From WVZL01 sp041862375 (GTDB lineage: Bacteria > Acidobacteriota > Aminicenantia > Aminicenantales > Aminicenantaceae): 20,501 nucleotides of DNA. The stretch's first letter is position 1. Each line of letters starts with the position of its first letter. Both the position numbers and the translations under genes were made by a program. The stretch covers positions 1-20,501 of the forward strand of contig JBGVTE010000051.1 of the NCBI GenBank assembly GCA_041862375.1, given 5' to 3'. Shown piece after piece: positions 13,473-20,501 of this stretch. The notes beneath the pieces were generated by a model. The model ran no database searches and was not told the DNA's origin. It saw only the letters and a program-made list of their open reading frames with translations.

Positions 13473-15087
13473 ATTTATTTTCGTTACAGGAGGTGTGCTT
13501 TCGGCCTTAGGTAAAGGAATAGCTGCAGCCTCTGTGGGTATGCTCATGGAGAGTCACGGATACAAAATAACTCTCCAAAAATTCGACCCCTACCTTAATG
13601 TAGACCCTGGTACTATGAGTCCCTATCAGCACGGAGAAGTTTATGTGACAGATGATGGAGCTGAGACAGACCTTGATCTCGGTCACTATGAGCGTTTTAC
13701 ATCCACTAGCACCAATAAGAATAATAATTGGACAGCAGGCAAAATTTATGAATCAATTATCAGGAAAGAAAGACGAGGTGATTTTCTTGGCAAAACTGTT
13801 CAGGTTATACCACATGTCACTGATGAAATAAAAAAAGCTTTTCATACGGTGACTGACAATAATGATATCATTATAGTTGAAATAGGTGGAACTGTAGGCG
13901 ATATTGAAAGCCTTCCTTTTCTCGAGTCAATTCGACAGATGAGGCTAACTTTAGGCAAGGAAAATACTATTTTTATTCATGTCACTCTAGTTCCTTTTAT
14001 TAAAACATCAGGAGAATTGAAAACAAAGCCTACTCAGCATAGTGTCCGTGAATTAAGAGCAATTGGAATCCAGCCTGATATTATACTCTGCCGCACAGAG
14101 AAGTCATTATCTAATGTTATAAAATCTAAAATTTCTCTATTTACCAATGTTCCTTTAGAAGCAGTAATTACAGCAAAAGATGTGGATTATATATATGAAA
14201 TTCCTATTCTTTTTGCCAAGGAAGAGCTGGATACAATCATACTTAAGCTAATGAATCTTCCTCGTAAAAAGAAAAATTTAAGCCGCTGGAAAGCTCTGGT
14301 GAAGAATATGAAATATCCTCACGATAAGGTTGAAGTTGCTCTAGTAGGCAAGTATGCAGAGCTTCAAGATTCTTATATTAGCTTGAGGGAAGCGCTAAGT
14401 CATGGCGGCATAGCTCATAAGCTGAAAGTAAACATATCTTGGATAGAAGCTGAAGACCTAGAAAAAGGTAAACTTGAGGACATTCTGAAAGATAAGGATG
14501 GTATTCTTGTCCCAGGCGGTTTTGGAGTTAGGGGAATTGAGGGAAAGATTAAAGCTGTCACTTTTGCCCGCGAAAAAAAAATTCCTTTTTTTGGAATATG
14601 TTTAGGCATGCAGTGTGCTGCTGTCGAGTATGCTCGAAATTTAGCTTCTTTATCCAAGGCTAACAGTACAGAGTTTGATCCAAATACTCCCCATAAAATA
14701 TTTTTTAAGTGGAGAGAGCTGAAAGGCGTCAAAGATATGGGAGGCACAATGAGATTAGGAAGCTACCGATGCCGCCTGGAAAAGAACTCTCTAGCATACA
14801 AAATTTATAATAAGGAAACCATCTATGAGCGCCATCGTCACCGCTATGAATTTAATCCTGAATACGAAAAAAAGTTAGCTAATGGTGATCTTATTTTCCC
14901 AGGAAAGAACCCGGAGAATAACCTGGTAGAGATAATGGAACTTAAGAATCATCCATGGTTTCTTGGATGTCAATTCCATCCTGAGTTTAAATCTAAACCG
15001 CTAGAACCACATCCTCTTTTCAAATCATTCATTGGAGCAAGCTATGCTCATCACCTCAAAAGAAATAAGAATAACTCCAAAGGTTAA
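13465..15087 (+). CDS. pyrG: CTP synthase
   Basis: PyrG aminates UTP to CTP with glutamine-derived ammonia and ATP. The 540-residue protein has the synthase domain (FVTGGVLSALGKGIAAAS, 6-23; DPYLNVDPGTMSPYQHGEV) and a C-terminal class I glutamine amidotransferase domain. The latter has GGFGVRG, the nucleophile in FFGICLGMQ (Cys379) and GCQFHPEFKS (His505, Glu507). Residue 14 is Ala where many relatives have Ser (VVSSLGKG), a minor change. It sits between kdsB and kdsA, overlapping both. The kdsB-pyrG pairing, also known from Chlamydia, places CTP supply next to its user. Confidence 0.98.
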   Translation: MSKFIFVTGGVLSALGKGIAAASVGMLMESHGYKITLQKFDPYLNVDPGTMSPYQHGEVYVTDDGAETDLDLGHYERFTSTSTNKNNNWTAGKIYESIIRKERRGDFLGKTVQVIPHVTDEIKKAFHTVTDNNDIIIVEIGGTVGDIESLPFLESIRQMRLTLGKENTIFIHVTLVPFIKTSGELKTKPTQHSVRELRAIGIQPDIILCRTEKSLSNVIKSKISLFTNVPLEAVITAKDVDYIYEIPILFAKEELDTIILKLMNLPRKKKNLSRWKALVKNMKYPHDKVEVALVGKYAELQDSYISLREALSHGGIAHKLKVNISWIEAEDLEKGKLEDILKDKDGILVPGGFGVRGIEGKIKAVTFAREKKIPFFGICLGMQCAAVEYARNLASLSKANSTEFDPNTPHKIFFKWRELKGVKDMGGTMRLGSYRCRLEKNSLAYKIYNKETIYERHRHRYEFNPEYEKKLANGDLIFPGKNPENNLVEIMELKNHPWFLGCQFHPEFKSKPLEPHPLFKSFIGASYAHHLKRNKNNSKG

Positions 15088-15880
15088 AATTGGAGGGTCC
15101 AATCCACTCTTTTTAATAGGAGGGCCCTGTGTAATAGAGAGCAAAAAACACGCTCTCTTCATGGCCGGTGAAATAAAAAAAATATGTGAGGAACTTCAAG
15201 TTCCATATATTTTCAAAGCTTCCTACGATAAAGCGAACCGGTCATCAATTCAATCCTATAGGGGCCCTGGTTTAACATTGGGATTGGAAATACTTAGTGC
15301 TGTAAAAGAAAAGTACGACCTGCCTGTCATTTCTGATGTTCATGAGACAAATCAAGTTGAGAAAGCAGCTCGTGTCCTGGATGCCATCCAGATCCCCGCT
15401 TTTCTCTGCCGACAGACTGATTTGATTCTGGAAGCTGCTAAAACAAAAAAGCCAATAAATATTAAAAAGGGTCAGTTTTTATCTCCTCAAGAAATGAAAA
15501 ATGTAGCAGAAAAGATCCTCAGTCAAGGAAATGATAATATCATTCTTACAGAGAGAGGAACATGCTTTGGTTATAACAACTTAGTCTTTGACATTCGCTC
15601 TATTCCGGTAATGAAGAAGCTTGGATATCCAGTTGTTATTGATGCTTCTCATAGCGTTCAAAAACCAGGAAGAAAGAAAATCTCTTCAGGAGGAGATTCA
15701 GAGATGATACCTTACATAGCAAGAGCAGGAGTCAGCGGAGGAGCTGACGGAGTCTTTCTTGAGCTTCATGAAAATCCCTCTGCAGCTCTGTCTGATAAGC
15801 ATAACGCATTGAAAATAAATAAATTATATGATTTTCTTGCTACTCTGCAGCAGATAAAAAGCGCGATACAATATGAATAA
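15044..15880 (+). CDS. kdsA: 3-deoxy-8-phosphooctulonate synthase, metal-dependent type
   Basis: KdsA condenses arabinose-5-phosphate with phosphoenolpyruvate to Kdo-8-phosphate. The 278 residues include GGPCVIES (26-33), FKASYDKANRSS, VISDVHET, the TERGTCFGYNNLVFD segment and DASHSVQKPG. Cys29 in GGPCVIES replaces the Asn of metal-independent (E. coli-like) enzymes, pointing to the metal-dependent Aquifex-type class. The ATG at 15044 has GGAG 6 nt upstream and fits the family start; an in-frame TTG at 15032 would add four residues. The gene begins 44 nt inside pyrG, a long overlap that argues for co-translation. Confidence 0.96.
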   Translation: MLITSKEIRITPKVKIGGSNPLFLIGGPCVIESKKHALFMAGEIKKICEELQVPYIFKASYDKANRSSIQSYRGPGLTLGLEILSAVKEKYDLPVISDVHETNQVEKAARVLDAIQIPAFLCRQTDLILEAAKTKKPINIKKGQFLSPQEMKNVAEKILSQGNDNIILTERGTCFGYNNLVFDIRSIPVMKKLGYPVVIDASHSVQKPGRKKISSGGDSEMIPYIARAGVSGGADGVFLELHENPSAALSDKHNALKINKLYDFLATLQQIKSAIQYE

Positions 15881-15895
15881 TAATCATGTTTAAGG

Positions 15896-15901
15896 TATAA
15901 T
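15896..15901 (+). promoter_or_regulatory. Possible -10 box immediately before kdsD
   Basis: A perfect TATAAT lies 7 nt before the kdsD ATG at 15909, in the 28-nt gap after kdsA. A transcript from it would begin at or next to the start codon and be leaderless. No -35 box is visible at 16-18 nt spacing and the extended TGN is absent, so it could be chance. No good Shine-Dalgarno sequence lies near the ATG either. Confidence 0.35.
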
Positions 15902-15908
15902 AGTCGGC

Positions 15909-16886
15909 ATGATTAAAACAGAAAAAGAAATAATTCAAGTAGGAAAGGATGTTTTGAAAATAGAATCAAAAGCAGTAGAGTCTATAATTTCCAAGCTTGA
16001 TAGAAGCTTTGTCCGGGCAGTTGAGTTACTTAGCAAGACAAAAACTCGGGTAATCACTACCGGCATGGGAAAATCAGGCCTCATCGGCAGAAAAATTGCA
16101 GCTACCTTGTCCAGTTGCGGGACTCCAGCCACTTTTGTTCATCCCGCTGAGGCTGGACACGGAGACCTCGGCATGATTATGAGAGATGACGTAATCATCG
16201 CTATCTCCTACAGTGGAGAGACAAAAGAAATAAATGAACTTTTAGAATTCATTAAAAGAATTGGAATAAAATTAATCTGTATTACTGGTAACACAAGATC
16301 AAAATTAGCAAAATACAGTGATATAGTGCTGGATGCCCATGTTGAAAAAGAAGCTGGAATGTGCGGCCTTGTCCCTACAGCAAGTTCTACAGCAGCCTTG
16401 GCCCTTGGGGATGCTCTTGCCATAGCTTTGATGGAAAAAAAGGGTATGGGAGAAAAGGATTTTGCTTGGGTACACCCTAAGGGTCAGGTCGGAAAAAGGC
16501 TTCTTAAAGTAAAAAATTTAATGCACAAAGGGAAAGACGTGCCTCGAGTCTTAGGCAGCACACTCATGAAAAATGTTCTCGAAGAAATGACAACCAAGAA
16601 ACTGGGAGTAGCATGTGTTGTAGATGAGGAAGAAAGGCTTATCGGAATAATAACGGATGGGGATATAAGAAGAATGTTAATAAAGCATAAGGATGCGGTT
16701 CTCCAAAAAAAAGCTCAGGACTGCATGACAAGAAATCCTGCTACTATTGGAAAAGATGATTTAGCTACTGAAGCTTTAAATATTATGGAGGAGAAAAAAA
16801 TCACTTCCCTGATTATCAAGAATGATATGGAAAAAATAGAAGGAATCATTCACCTCCATGATCTGTGGCGCACAGAAATGTTCTGA
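15909..16886 (+). CDS. kdsD: D-arabinose-5-phosphate isomerase (KdsD/KpsF family)
   Basis: The enzyme interconverts ribulose-5-phosphate and arabinose-5-phosphate, the first committed step to Kdo. The 325 residues consist of an SIS sugar-isomerase domain (about 35-185) and two CBS domains (about 205-322). The SIS domain has TGMGKSGLIGRKIAATLSSC, HPAEAGHGDLGM, SYSGETKE and the PTASSTAALALGDALA helix. The CBS part has the pattern KLGVACVVDEEERLIGIITDGDIRRML and, near the end, IEGIIHLHDLWR. The CBS pair is presumably regulatory. The gene follows kdsA by 28 nt and its TGA overlaps the kdsC start by one base. Confidence 0.96.
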   Translation: MIKTEKEIIQVGKDVLKIESKAVESIISKLDRSFVRAVELLSKTKTRVITTGMGKSGLIGRKIAATLSSCGTPATFVHPAEAGHGDLGMIMRDDVIIAISYSGETKEINELLEFIKRIGIKLICITGNTRSKLAKYSDIVLDAHVEKEAGMCGLVPTASSTAALALGDALAIALMEKKGMGEKDFAWVHPKGQVGKRLLKVKNLMHKGKDVPRVLGSTLMKNVLEEMTTKKLGVACVVDEEERLIGIITDGDIRRMLIKHKDAVLQKKAQDCMTRNPATIGKDDLATEALNIMEEKKITSLIIKNDMEKIEGIIHLHDLWRTEMF

Positions 16887-17452
16887 TGGACATAAAAGAA
16901 CTAGCACAGAAAATAAAGATTATCATCATGGATGTTGATGGCACCCTCACCGATGGAACACTTCTGGTTATGCCTGATGGGGAAGAACTCAAGTCTTACA
17001 ACGTAAAAGATGGTACAGGAATTTTACTGGCAATGCTCGCAGGTCTAAAGACTGCCATCATAACTGGCAAAACATCAAAATCACTGGAGAAAAGGGCAGA
17101 AAAATTGAGGATCACTGATGTATACCAGGGAATACTTGATAAAAAAAGAATTTTATTAAAAATAATGGAAAAATATAATTTCAAAGAGGAGCAGATTGCT
17201 TACATTGGAGACGACTTAGGCGACCTTGAGGTCATAAAATCAGTAGGCTTCGCAGCAGCTGTAGCTGATGCCCATCCAGAAATAAAAAAAAACAGCCATT
17301 TTATCTGCATAAAACCTGGTGGAAAAGGAGCAGTAAGGGAATTCATCGAATTTATCCTCGAAGCTCAGAGTAAATGGAATGCGGTATCAAAAAAAATCAA
17401 GGAATTAAAAAATCAAGAGACTTTAAAAGCAAATAAACAAGAAACAGGATAG
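16886..17452 (+). CDS. kdsC: 3-deoxy-manno-octulosonate-8-phosphatase
   Basis: KdsC is a HAD-superfamily phosphatase that removes phosphate from Kdo-8-P to release Kdo. The 188-residue protein has the catalytic DVDGTLTDG motif (Asp16 nucleophile, Asp18 acid/base), IITGKTSKSLEKRAEKL with the second HAD motif, and GDDLGDLEV with the acidic metal-binding pair. It lacks a cap domain, as KdsC tetramers do. The ATG at 16886 overlaps the kdsD TGA (TGATG). A GTG at 16865 would add seven unlikely residues. The last 25 residues form a Lys/Gln-rich tail beyond the usual end. Confidence 0.95.
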   Translation: MDIKELAQKIKIIIMDVDGTLTDGTLLVMPDGEELKSYNVKDGTGILLAMLAGLKTAIITGKTSKSLEKRAEKLRITDVYQGILDKKRILLKIMEKYNFKEEQIAYIGDDLGDLEVIKSVGFAAAVADAHPEIKKNSHFICIKPGGKGAVREFIEFILEAQSKWNAVSKKIKELKNQETLKANKQETG

Positions 17453-17501
17453 ACAAAAATAAGCAGGATAAATTAATAAAAATTTTATCGGAGTAAATGA
17501 C

Positions 17502-18872
17502 GTGGAGATTAATCCTGAAATTTTCAGAGAGTATGACATAAGAGGAATTGTTGATAAAGATTTGAACTCATCAACTGTTGAATTACTGGGGAAAGGGATT
17601 GGAACATATTTCCGTCGAATGAAAAAAAGAGAAGTGCTTGTTGGTAGAGACTGCCGCCTCAGCTCCCAACCTTATTCTGAAGCATTGACTAAGGGACTTA
17701 TCTCCACAGGATGCGAGGTACTAGAGTTAGGCATCATTCCTACTCCTCTCCTTTATTTCGCCATGTATCACAAAAAAAAGGAAGCAGGTGTCATAATAAC
17801 AGGCTCTCACAATCCCCCCCAATATAACGGATTTAAAATGATGGCTGGAGAAGAGACCCTCTACGGAGCAGCAATTAAGAATATCCACAGTATAATCGAA
17901 GGCAAGGACTTCATCTTGAGTGAGGGAAAATTTACAGGTCATTACGATATTAAGCCTGAGTACACATCTTACTTAATGGATGATATCAAACTGGACAAGA
18001 AGTTAAAGATAGTTGTAGATGCAGGAAACGGAACAGCAGGAGTTGTTGCCGTTCCAATATTTAAAAATCTAGGCTGTGAAGTAATAGAGCTTTACACTGA
18101 GATGGACGGCACTTTCCCTAACCACCATCCAGACCCTACTATTCCTGACGCCCTTGACGATCTGATTAAGAAAGTCGTTAAATCCAATTCTGATGCTGGA
18201 ATCGCTTATGATGGGGATGGCGATAGAATTGGAATTATAGATGATAAGGGGAATATAATCTGGGGAGACCAGCTCATGGTTATCTTCTGCCGAGATATTC
18301 TTCCCTCAAACCCGGGAGCAGCTGTAATTTCAGAAGTAAAAGCATCCAAGGTCCTCTATGAGGAAATTGAGAAATTAGGTGGAAGAGCAATCATGTGGAA
18401 GACAGGCCATTCACTGATCAAGAAGAAGATCAAAGAAGAAAATGCCCTTCTAGCAGGGGAAATGAGCGGACACATCTTCTTTGCCGACAGATACTATGGC
18501 TTTGATGATGCTATATATTCCTCAGCTCGCCTTATAGAAATTTTATCCCATTCCAAACAAAATCTTTCCCAGATGTTTTCTGATCTTCCTCAAACTTATC
18601 ATACTCCCGAAATCAGGATTTATGCTTCCGATGAAGTAAAATTTAAAATTGTCGAAGATGTCAAAAACGAACTTGCTCGTTCTTACCCGATCATTGATAT
18701 TGACGGTGTGAGAGCTGTTTTTCCTGGGGGATGGGGACTGGTGCGAGCTTCAAATACTCAGGAAGTTTTAGTCCTGCGTTTTGAGGGGGACACAAAAGAA
18801 AACCTGGAAGCAATAAAAAAAGAAATAGAACGCGTTGTTGAAAATGCAATAAAAAGGTTAGACAATTCTTGA
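17502..18872 (+). CDS. manB: Phosphomannomutase/phosphoglucomutase
   Basis: The alpha-D-phosphohexomutase converts mannose-6-P to mannose-1-P (and often glucose-6-P to glucose-1-P). The 456-residue protein starts IFREYDIRGIVDKDL. Its phosphoserine is in TGSHNPPQYNG (Ser102), the Mg2+ loop is YDGDGDR (Asp237, Asp239, Asp241), and the sugar-binding loop is GEMSGHIFF. RASNTQEVLVLRFEG binds the phosphate near the end. These match the AlgC-type dual-specificity enzyme. Start is GTG with GGAG 8 nt before it. A C7 run (17814-17820) encodes the catalytic loop and an A8 run lies 34 bp before it. With manC it feeds GDP-mannose synthesis; strict PMM versus PGM preference cannot be read. Confidence 0.93.
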   Translation: MEINPEIFREYDIRGIVDKDLNSSTVELLGKGIGTYFRRMKKREVLVGRDCRLSSQPYSEALTKGLISTGCEVLELGIIPTPLLYFAMYHKKKEAGVIITGSHNPPQYNGFKMMAGEETLYGAAIKNIHSIIEGKDFILSEGKFTGHYDIKPEYTSYLMDDIKLDKKLKIVVDAGNGTAGVVAVPIFKNLGCEVIELYTEMDGTFPNHHPDPTIPDALDDLIKKVVKSNSDAGIAYDGDGDRIGIIDDKGNIIWGDQLMVIFCRDILPSNPGAAVISEVKASKVLYEEIEKLGGRAIMWKTGHSLIKKKIKEENALLAGEMSGHIFFADRYYGFDDAIYSSARLIEILSHSKQNLSQMFSDLPQTYHTPEIRIYASDEVKFKIVEDVKNELARSYPIIDIDGVRAVFPGGWGLVRASNTQEVLVLRFEGDTKENLEAIKKEIERVVENAIKRLDNS

Positions 18873-19000
18873 GTTTCCTTGAGGGCGCTCTTTTAGGAAT
18901 AATAAAGGGAAAAGCTGAATTTTTTTCCTGCTGCTGCTTTTTTTAATTCACTAGCCCTTCATATATCATTTTTTATCGAGTAATGATGGAGTGATGCAAA

Positions 19001-20068
19001 ATGGAAATAATAGCAATAATCATGGCAGGAGGAATGGGTACTCGGTTTTGGCCATTAAGCCGCAGGAATAAGCCCAAGCAATTTCTTCCCATTATCAGTG
19101 ATAAAACCATGCTGGAAGAGACTGTTAATCGCATATTGCCAGTCTTTCCCTTTGACAATATCTACACTATTGCAAATATTCAGCAGACTCAACTCATCAG
19201 GAAACTACTTCCGGAAATTCCAGATGATAATTTTCTGGTAGAACCTCAAGGGAAAAATACTGCGCCTTCTTTAATGCTGGCTAATGCCTTGATTTATCTC
19301 AGAAATCCCGATGCTGTCGTTGCAGCTCTCCCTGCAGATCACCTCATAAAAAACTCCGATCTTTTTCTTAAAAAGTTGAAAGTGGCAGCTTCGATAGCAT
19401 CAGAAGGAGATTTTTTAATTACCTTTGGAATTACTCCCACTCATCCTGCCACAGGATACGGTTATATACATTTTTCCGAGGAAAATCCTCATAGATGTCT
19501 GGGAGAATCTTTCTATAATGTGCGAGAGTTTAAAGAGAAACCGGATTATGAACAGGCCAAACTTTTTCTAAAACAAGGAAATTTCCTCTGGAATTCAGGC
19601 ATGTTTATTTGGAAAGCACAAGTTTTTGCAAAAAAAATTGAAATGTATGCTCCTTCCATGCTCCCTTATTGGGAGAGAATGCTTAGTGCTTTAAAGGATA
19701 ACCGTCAGACTGAGATAAACACAATCTTTGAAGAGATCCCCTCCATTTCTATCGATTATGCCTTAATGGAAAAGGCAAAAGAAGTGCTTACCTGTCCAGG
19801 AGATTTTGGCTGGTCAGATGTGGGATCATGGTCTTTCCTCAGAGATATCTGGCCAAAAGACAGAAATGGAAATGCCATGAAAGGAAAAAACATCACTCTA
19901 GATTCTCGAAATTGCCTCTCTTATTCTCCTCAAAAATTGACAGTCCTCATTGGCGTAGAAGACATCATAGTTGTTGACACAGAAGATGCCCTTCTTGTCT
20001 GTCATAAAGATAATGACCAGAAAGTAAAAGATATCGTTGACTTGATTAAAAAAGAAGAAAAAGATTAA
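19001..20068 (+). CDS. manC: Mannose-1-phosphate guanylyltransferase
   Basis: The enzyme makes GDP-mannose from GTP and mannose-1-phosphate. The 355 residues carry the nucleotidyltransferase signature IIMAGGMGTRFWPLSR (6-21) with NKPKQFLPI, then PADHLI, FKEKPD, LWNSGMFIWKA and a C-terminal FGWSDVGSW motif. Unlike many ManC/AlgA enzymes it ends after the transferase and short beta-helix part, so it is monofunctional and lacks the phosphomannose-isomerase cupin; no manA is in the window. GGAG about 9 nt upstream supports the ATG. The 128-bp gap before it may hold a weak terminator for manB and its own promoter, but neither is clear. Confidence 0.95.
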   Translation: MEIIAIIMAGGMGTRFWPLSRRNKPKQFLPIISDKTMLEETVNRILPVFPFDNIYTIANIQQTQLIRKLLPEIPDDNFLVEPQGKNTAPSLMLANALIYLRNPDAVVAALPADHLIKNSDLFLKKLKVAASIASEGDFLITFGITPTHPATGYGYIHFSEENPHRCLGESFYNVREFKEKPDYEQAKLFLKQGNFLWNSGMFIWKAQVFAKKIEMYAPSMLPYWERMLSALKDNRQTEINTIFEEIPSISIDYALMEKAKEVLTCPGDFGWSDVGSWSFLRDIWPKDRNGNAMKGKNITLDSRNCLSYSPQKLTVLIGVEDIIVVDTEDALLVCHKDNDQKVKDIVDLIKKEEKD

Positions 20069-20194
20069 CACAGATAGCCCAGAATCTTACTTTTCTCTTA
20101 AAATCCACTTTAATTCCCCTTGAATTATCTGTCATCCTCAAAGCATATCAGTAATTTCATCTTTTCTTTGAATATAAACTCCAAAGATGTCAAC

Positions 20195-20258
20195 ATAAGA
20201 AATTCTTTTTAATTAGACGGTAAGAGAACAGTTGCATCCTGAAAAAAGAATTTCTTAT
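20195..20258. repeat. Perfect 16-bp inverted repeat downstream of manC
   Basis: The arms at 20195-20210 and 20243-20258 are exact complements (core AAGAAATTCTTTTT and AAAAAGAATTTCTT), separated by a 32-nt spacer. The stem is nearly all A and T. It lies 126 bp after the manC stop and before a new promoter. It could be a bidirectional terminator, a regulatory palindrome or the remains of a small mobile element; no target duplication was identified. Confidence 0.6.
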
Positions 20259-20316
20259 TCCTTATGTGATTATTTAGCCTGAATATTTCTTGTTTAATCA
20301 TGTGCTGTATCACGTG

Positions 20317-20345
20317 TTGACAACAAATCCGTGCTCTGTTATAAG
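20317..20345 (+). promoter_or_regulatory. Strong sigma70-type promoter with abutting CACGTG palindrome
   Basis: TTGACA (20317-20322), a 17-nt spacer and TATAAG (20340-20345) form a near-consensus promoter, with transcription expected near 20352. The palindrome CACGTG (20311-20316) touches the -35 box and may be an operator; its flanks match parS at only 10 of 16 positions, so it is probably not a ParB site. It would drive whatever begins at about 20425 or a small RNA. Confidence 0.6.
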
Positions 20346-20424
20346 CTTCTATTTAGAAAATCGAGAGGGAATCCAAGGAGACAAAGAGTAATCTATGACT
20401 TAGGTCTTGATAAAGGCTTTATGA

Positions 20425-20501
20425 ATGGGAATTGAATACTCGGTTGAAACCTGCCGCGAATTAGAGGAAATCTTCCGAAATCAAAAAATCCTTCGTCCCA
20501 T
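20425..20501 (+). CDS. Possible start of a truncated unknown gene
   Basis: An ATG at 20425 opens a frame that stays open to the window end (25 complete codons, beginning MGIEYSVETCRELEEIFRNQ). AAAGG lies 8 nt before it, and the promoter at 20317-20345 is about 75 nt upstream of the ATG. The fragment is too short to recognise, and a minus-strand frame is also open across this end. Treat it as a candidate 5' end of a gene only. Confidence 0.3.
   Translation, partial: MGIEYSVETCRELEEIFRNQKILRP

Larger units (their letters stand above)
20069..20501. other. 433-bp region without a complete gene
   Basis: Beyond manC the sequence holds the long AT-rich inverted repeat, the CACGTG-flanked promoter and the possible truncated ORF listed separately. 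No tRNA cloverleaf, rRNA segment, CRISPR repeat or intact insertion-sequence frame was recognised. AAGGAG at 20375-20380 precedes an ATG-ACT-TAG mini-frame at 20395-20403, which may be meaningless. Confidence 0.5.

Noticed and set aside
14573..14592. A9 followed by T7 in pyrG
   Set aside because: The gene is intact and presumably essential; lysine/phenylalanine codons in an AT-rich genome explain the runs.
18910..18941. Possible terminator hairpin AAAAGC/GCTTTT between manB and manC
   Set aside because: Only six pairs with a 20-nt loop; the T-run makes it suggestive, but the stem is too weak to list.
20306..20321. Second parS-like site around CACGTG
   Set aside because: Only 10 of 16 positions match in either orientation; the CACGTG core is shared but the outer arms are wrong.

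Overview
This AT-rich window carries tightly packed housekeeping and envelope genes from a Gram-negative-type (diderm) bacterium. Evidence for an outer membrane with Kdo-containing lipopolysaccharide is a complete Kdo/CMP-Kdo set (kdsA, kdsB, kdsC, kdsD). The bactofilin, CarD, chromosomal ParABS and an unusual Hfq-like protein beside pdxA fit an uncultured lineage near Acidobacteriota/Aminicenantes. That placement is an impression from protein style, not something the sequence proves.

Layout from left to right. (1) 1-210 is a GC-richer block of nested inverted repeats with no convincing gene. (2) A sigma70-type promoter at 273-301 leads into an Hfq-like gene and pdxA, which overlap by ATGA. 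(3) A minus-strand operon follows, carD - CNNM/CorC-type membrane protein - smpB. It is driven by a near-consensus promoter whose predicted start almost coincides with the carD ATG. (4) A divergent promoter then starts rpmH-rnpA-yidD-yidC-jag (4346-7304), the classic ribosome/RNase P/membrane-insertase cluster, but without dnaA or a recognisable oriC next to it. (5) A long plus-strand run reads mnmE-mnmG-[parS]-parA-parB-bactofilin-kdsB-pyrG-kdsA (7532-15880); most joints downstream of parA overlap. (6) kdsD-kdsC and the phosphomannomutase manB continue to 18872, and manC follows after a 128-bp gap. (7) The last 433 bp hold no complete gene. They contain a long AT-rich inverted repeat, a strong sigma70-type promoter and perhaps the start of a truncated ORF.

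How the genes work together. MnmE/MnmG modify wobble U34 of tRNAs. ParA/ParB act on a parS site placed directly in the parA leader. The bactofilin translationally coupled to parB may scaffold the segregation machinery or cell-shape factors. kdsD, kdsA, kdsC and kdsB make CMP-Kdo from ribulose-5-phosphate. PyrG supplies the CTP used by KdsB and also bound by ParB-family proteins. ManB/ManC convert mannose-6-phosphate to GDP-mannose for surface glycans.

No clearly new multi-gene system (defence island, CRISPR, secondary-metabolite cluster) was found. The most interesting items are the possibly leaderless carD promoter, the parS embedded in the parA leader, the Jag/KhpB protein that has lost its KH-domain GXXG loop, the non-canonical Hfq, the CTP-themed parB-bactofilin-kdsB-pyrG operon, a perfect 13-bp hairpin inside mnmG, and the repeats at both window ends.
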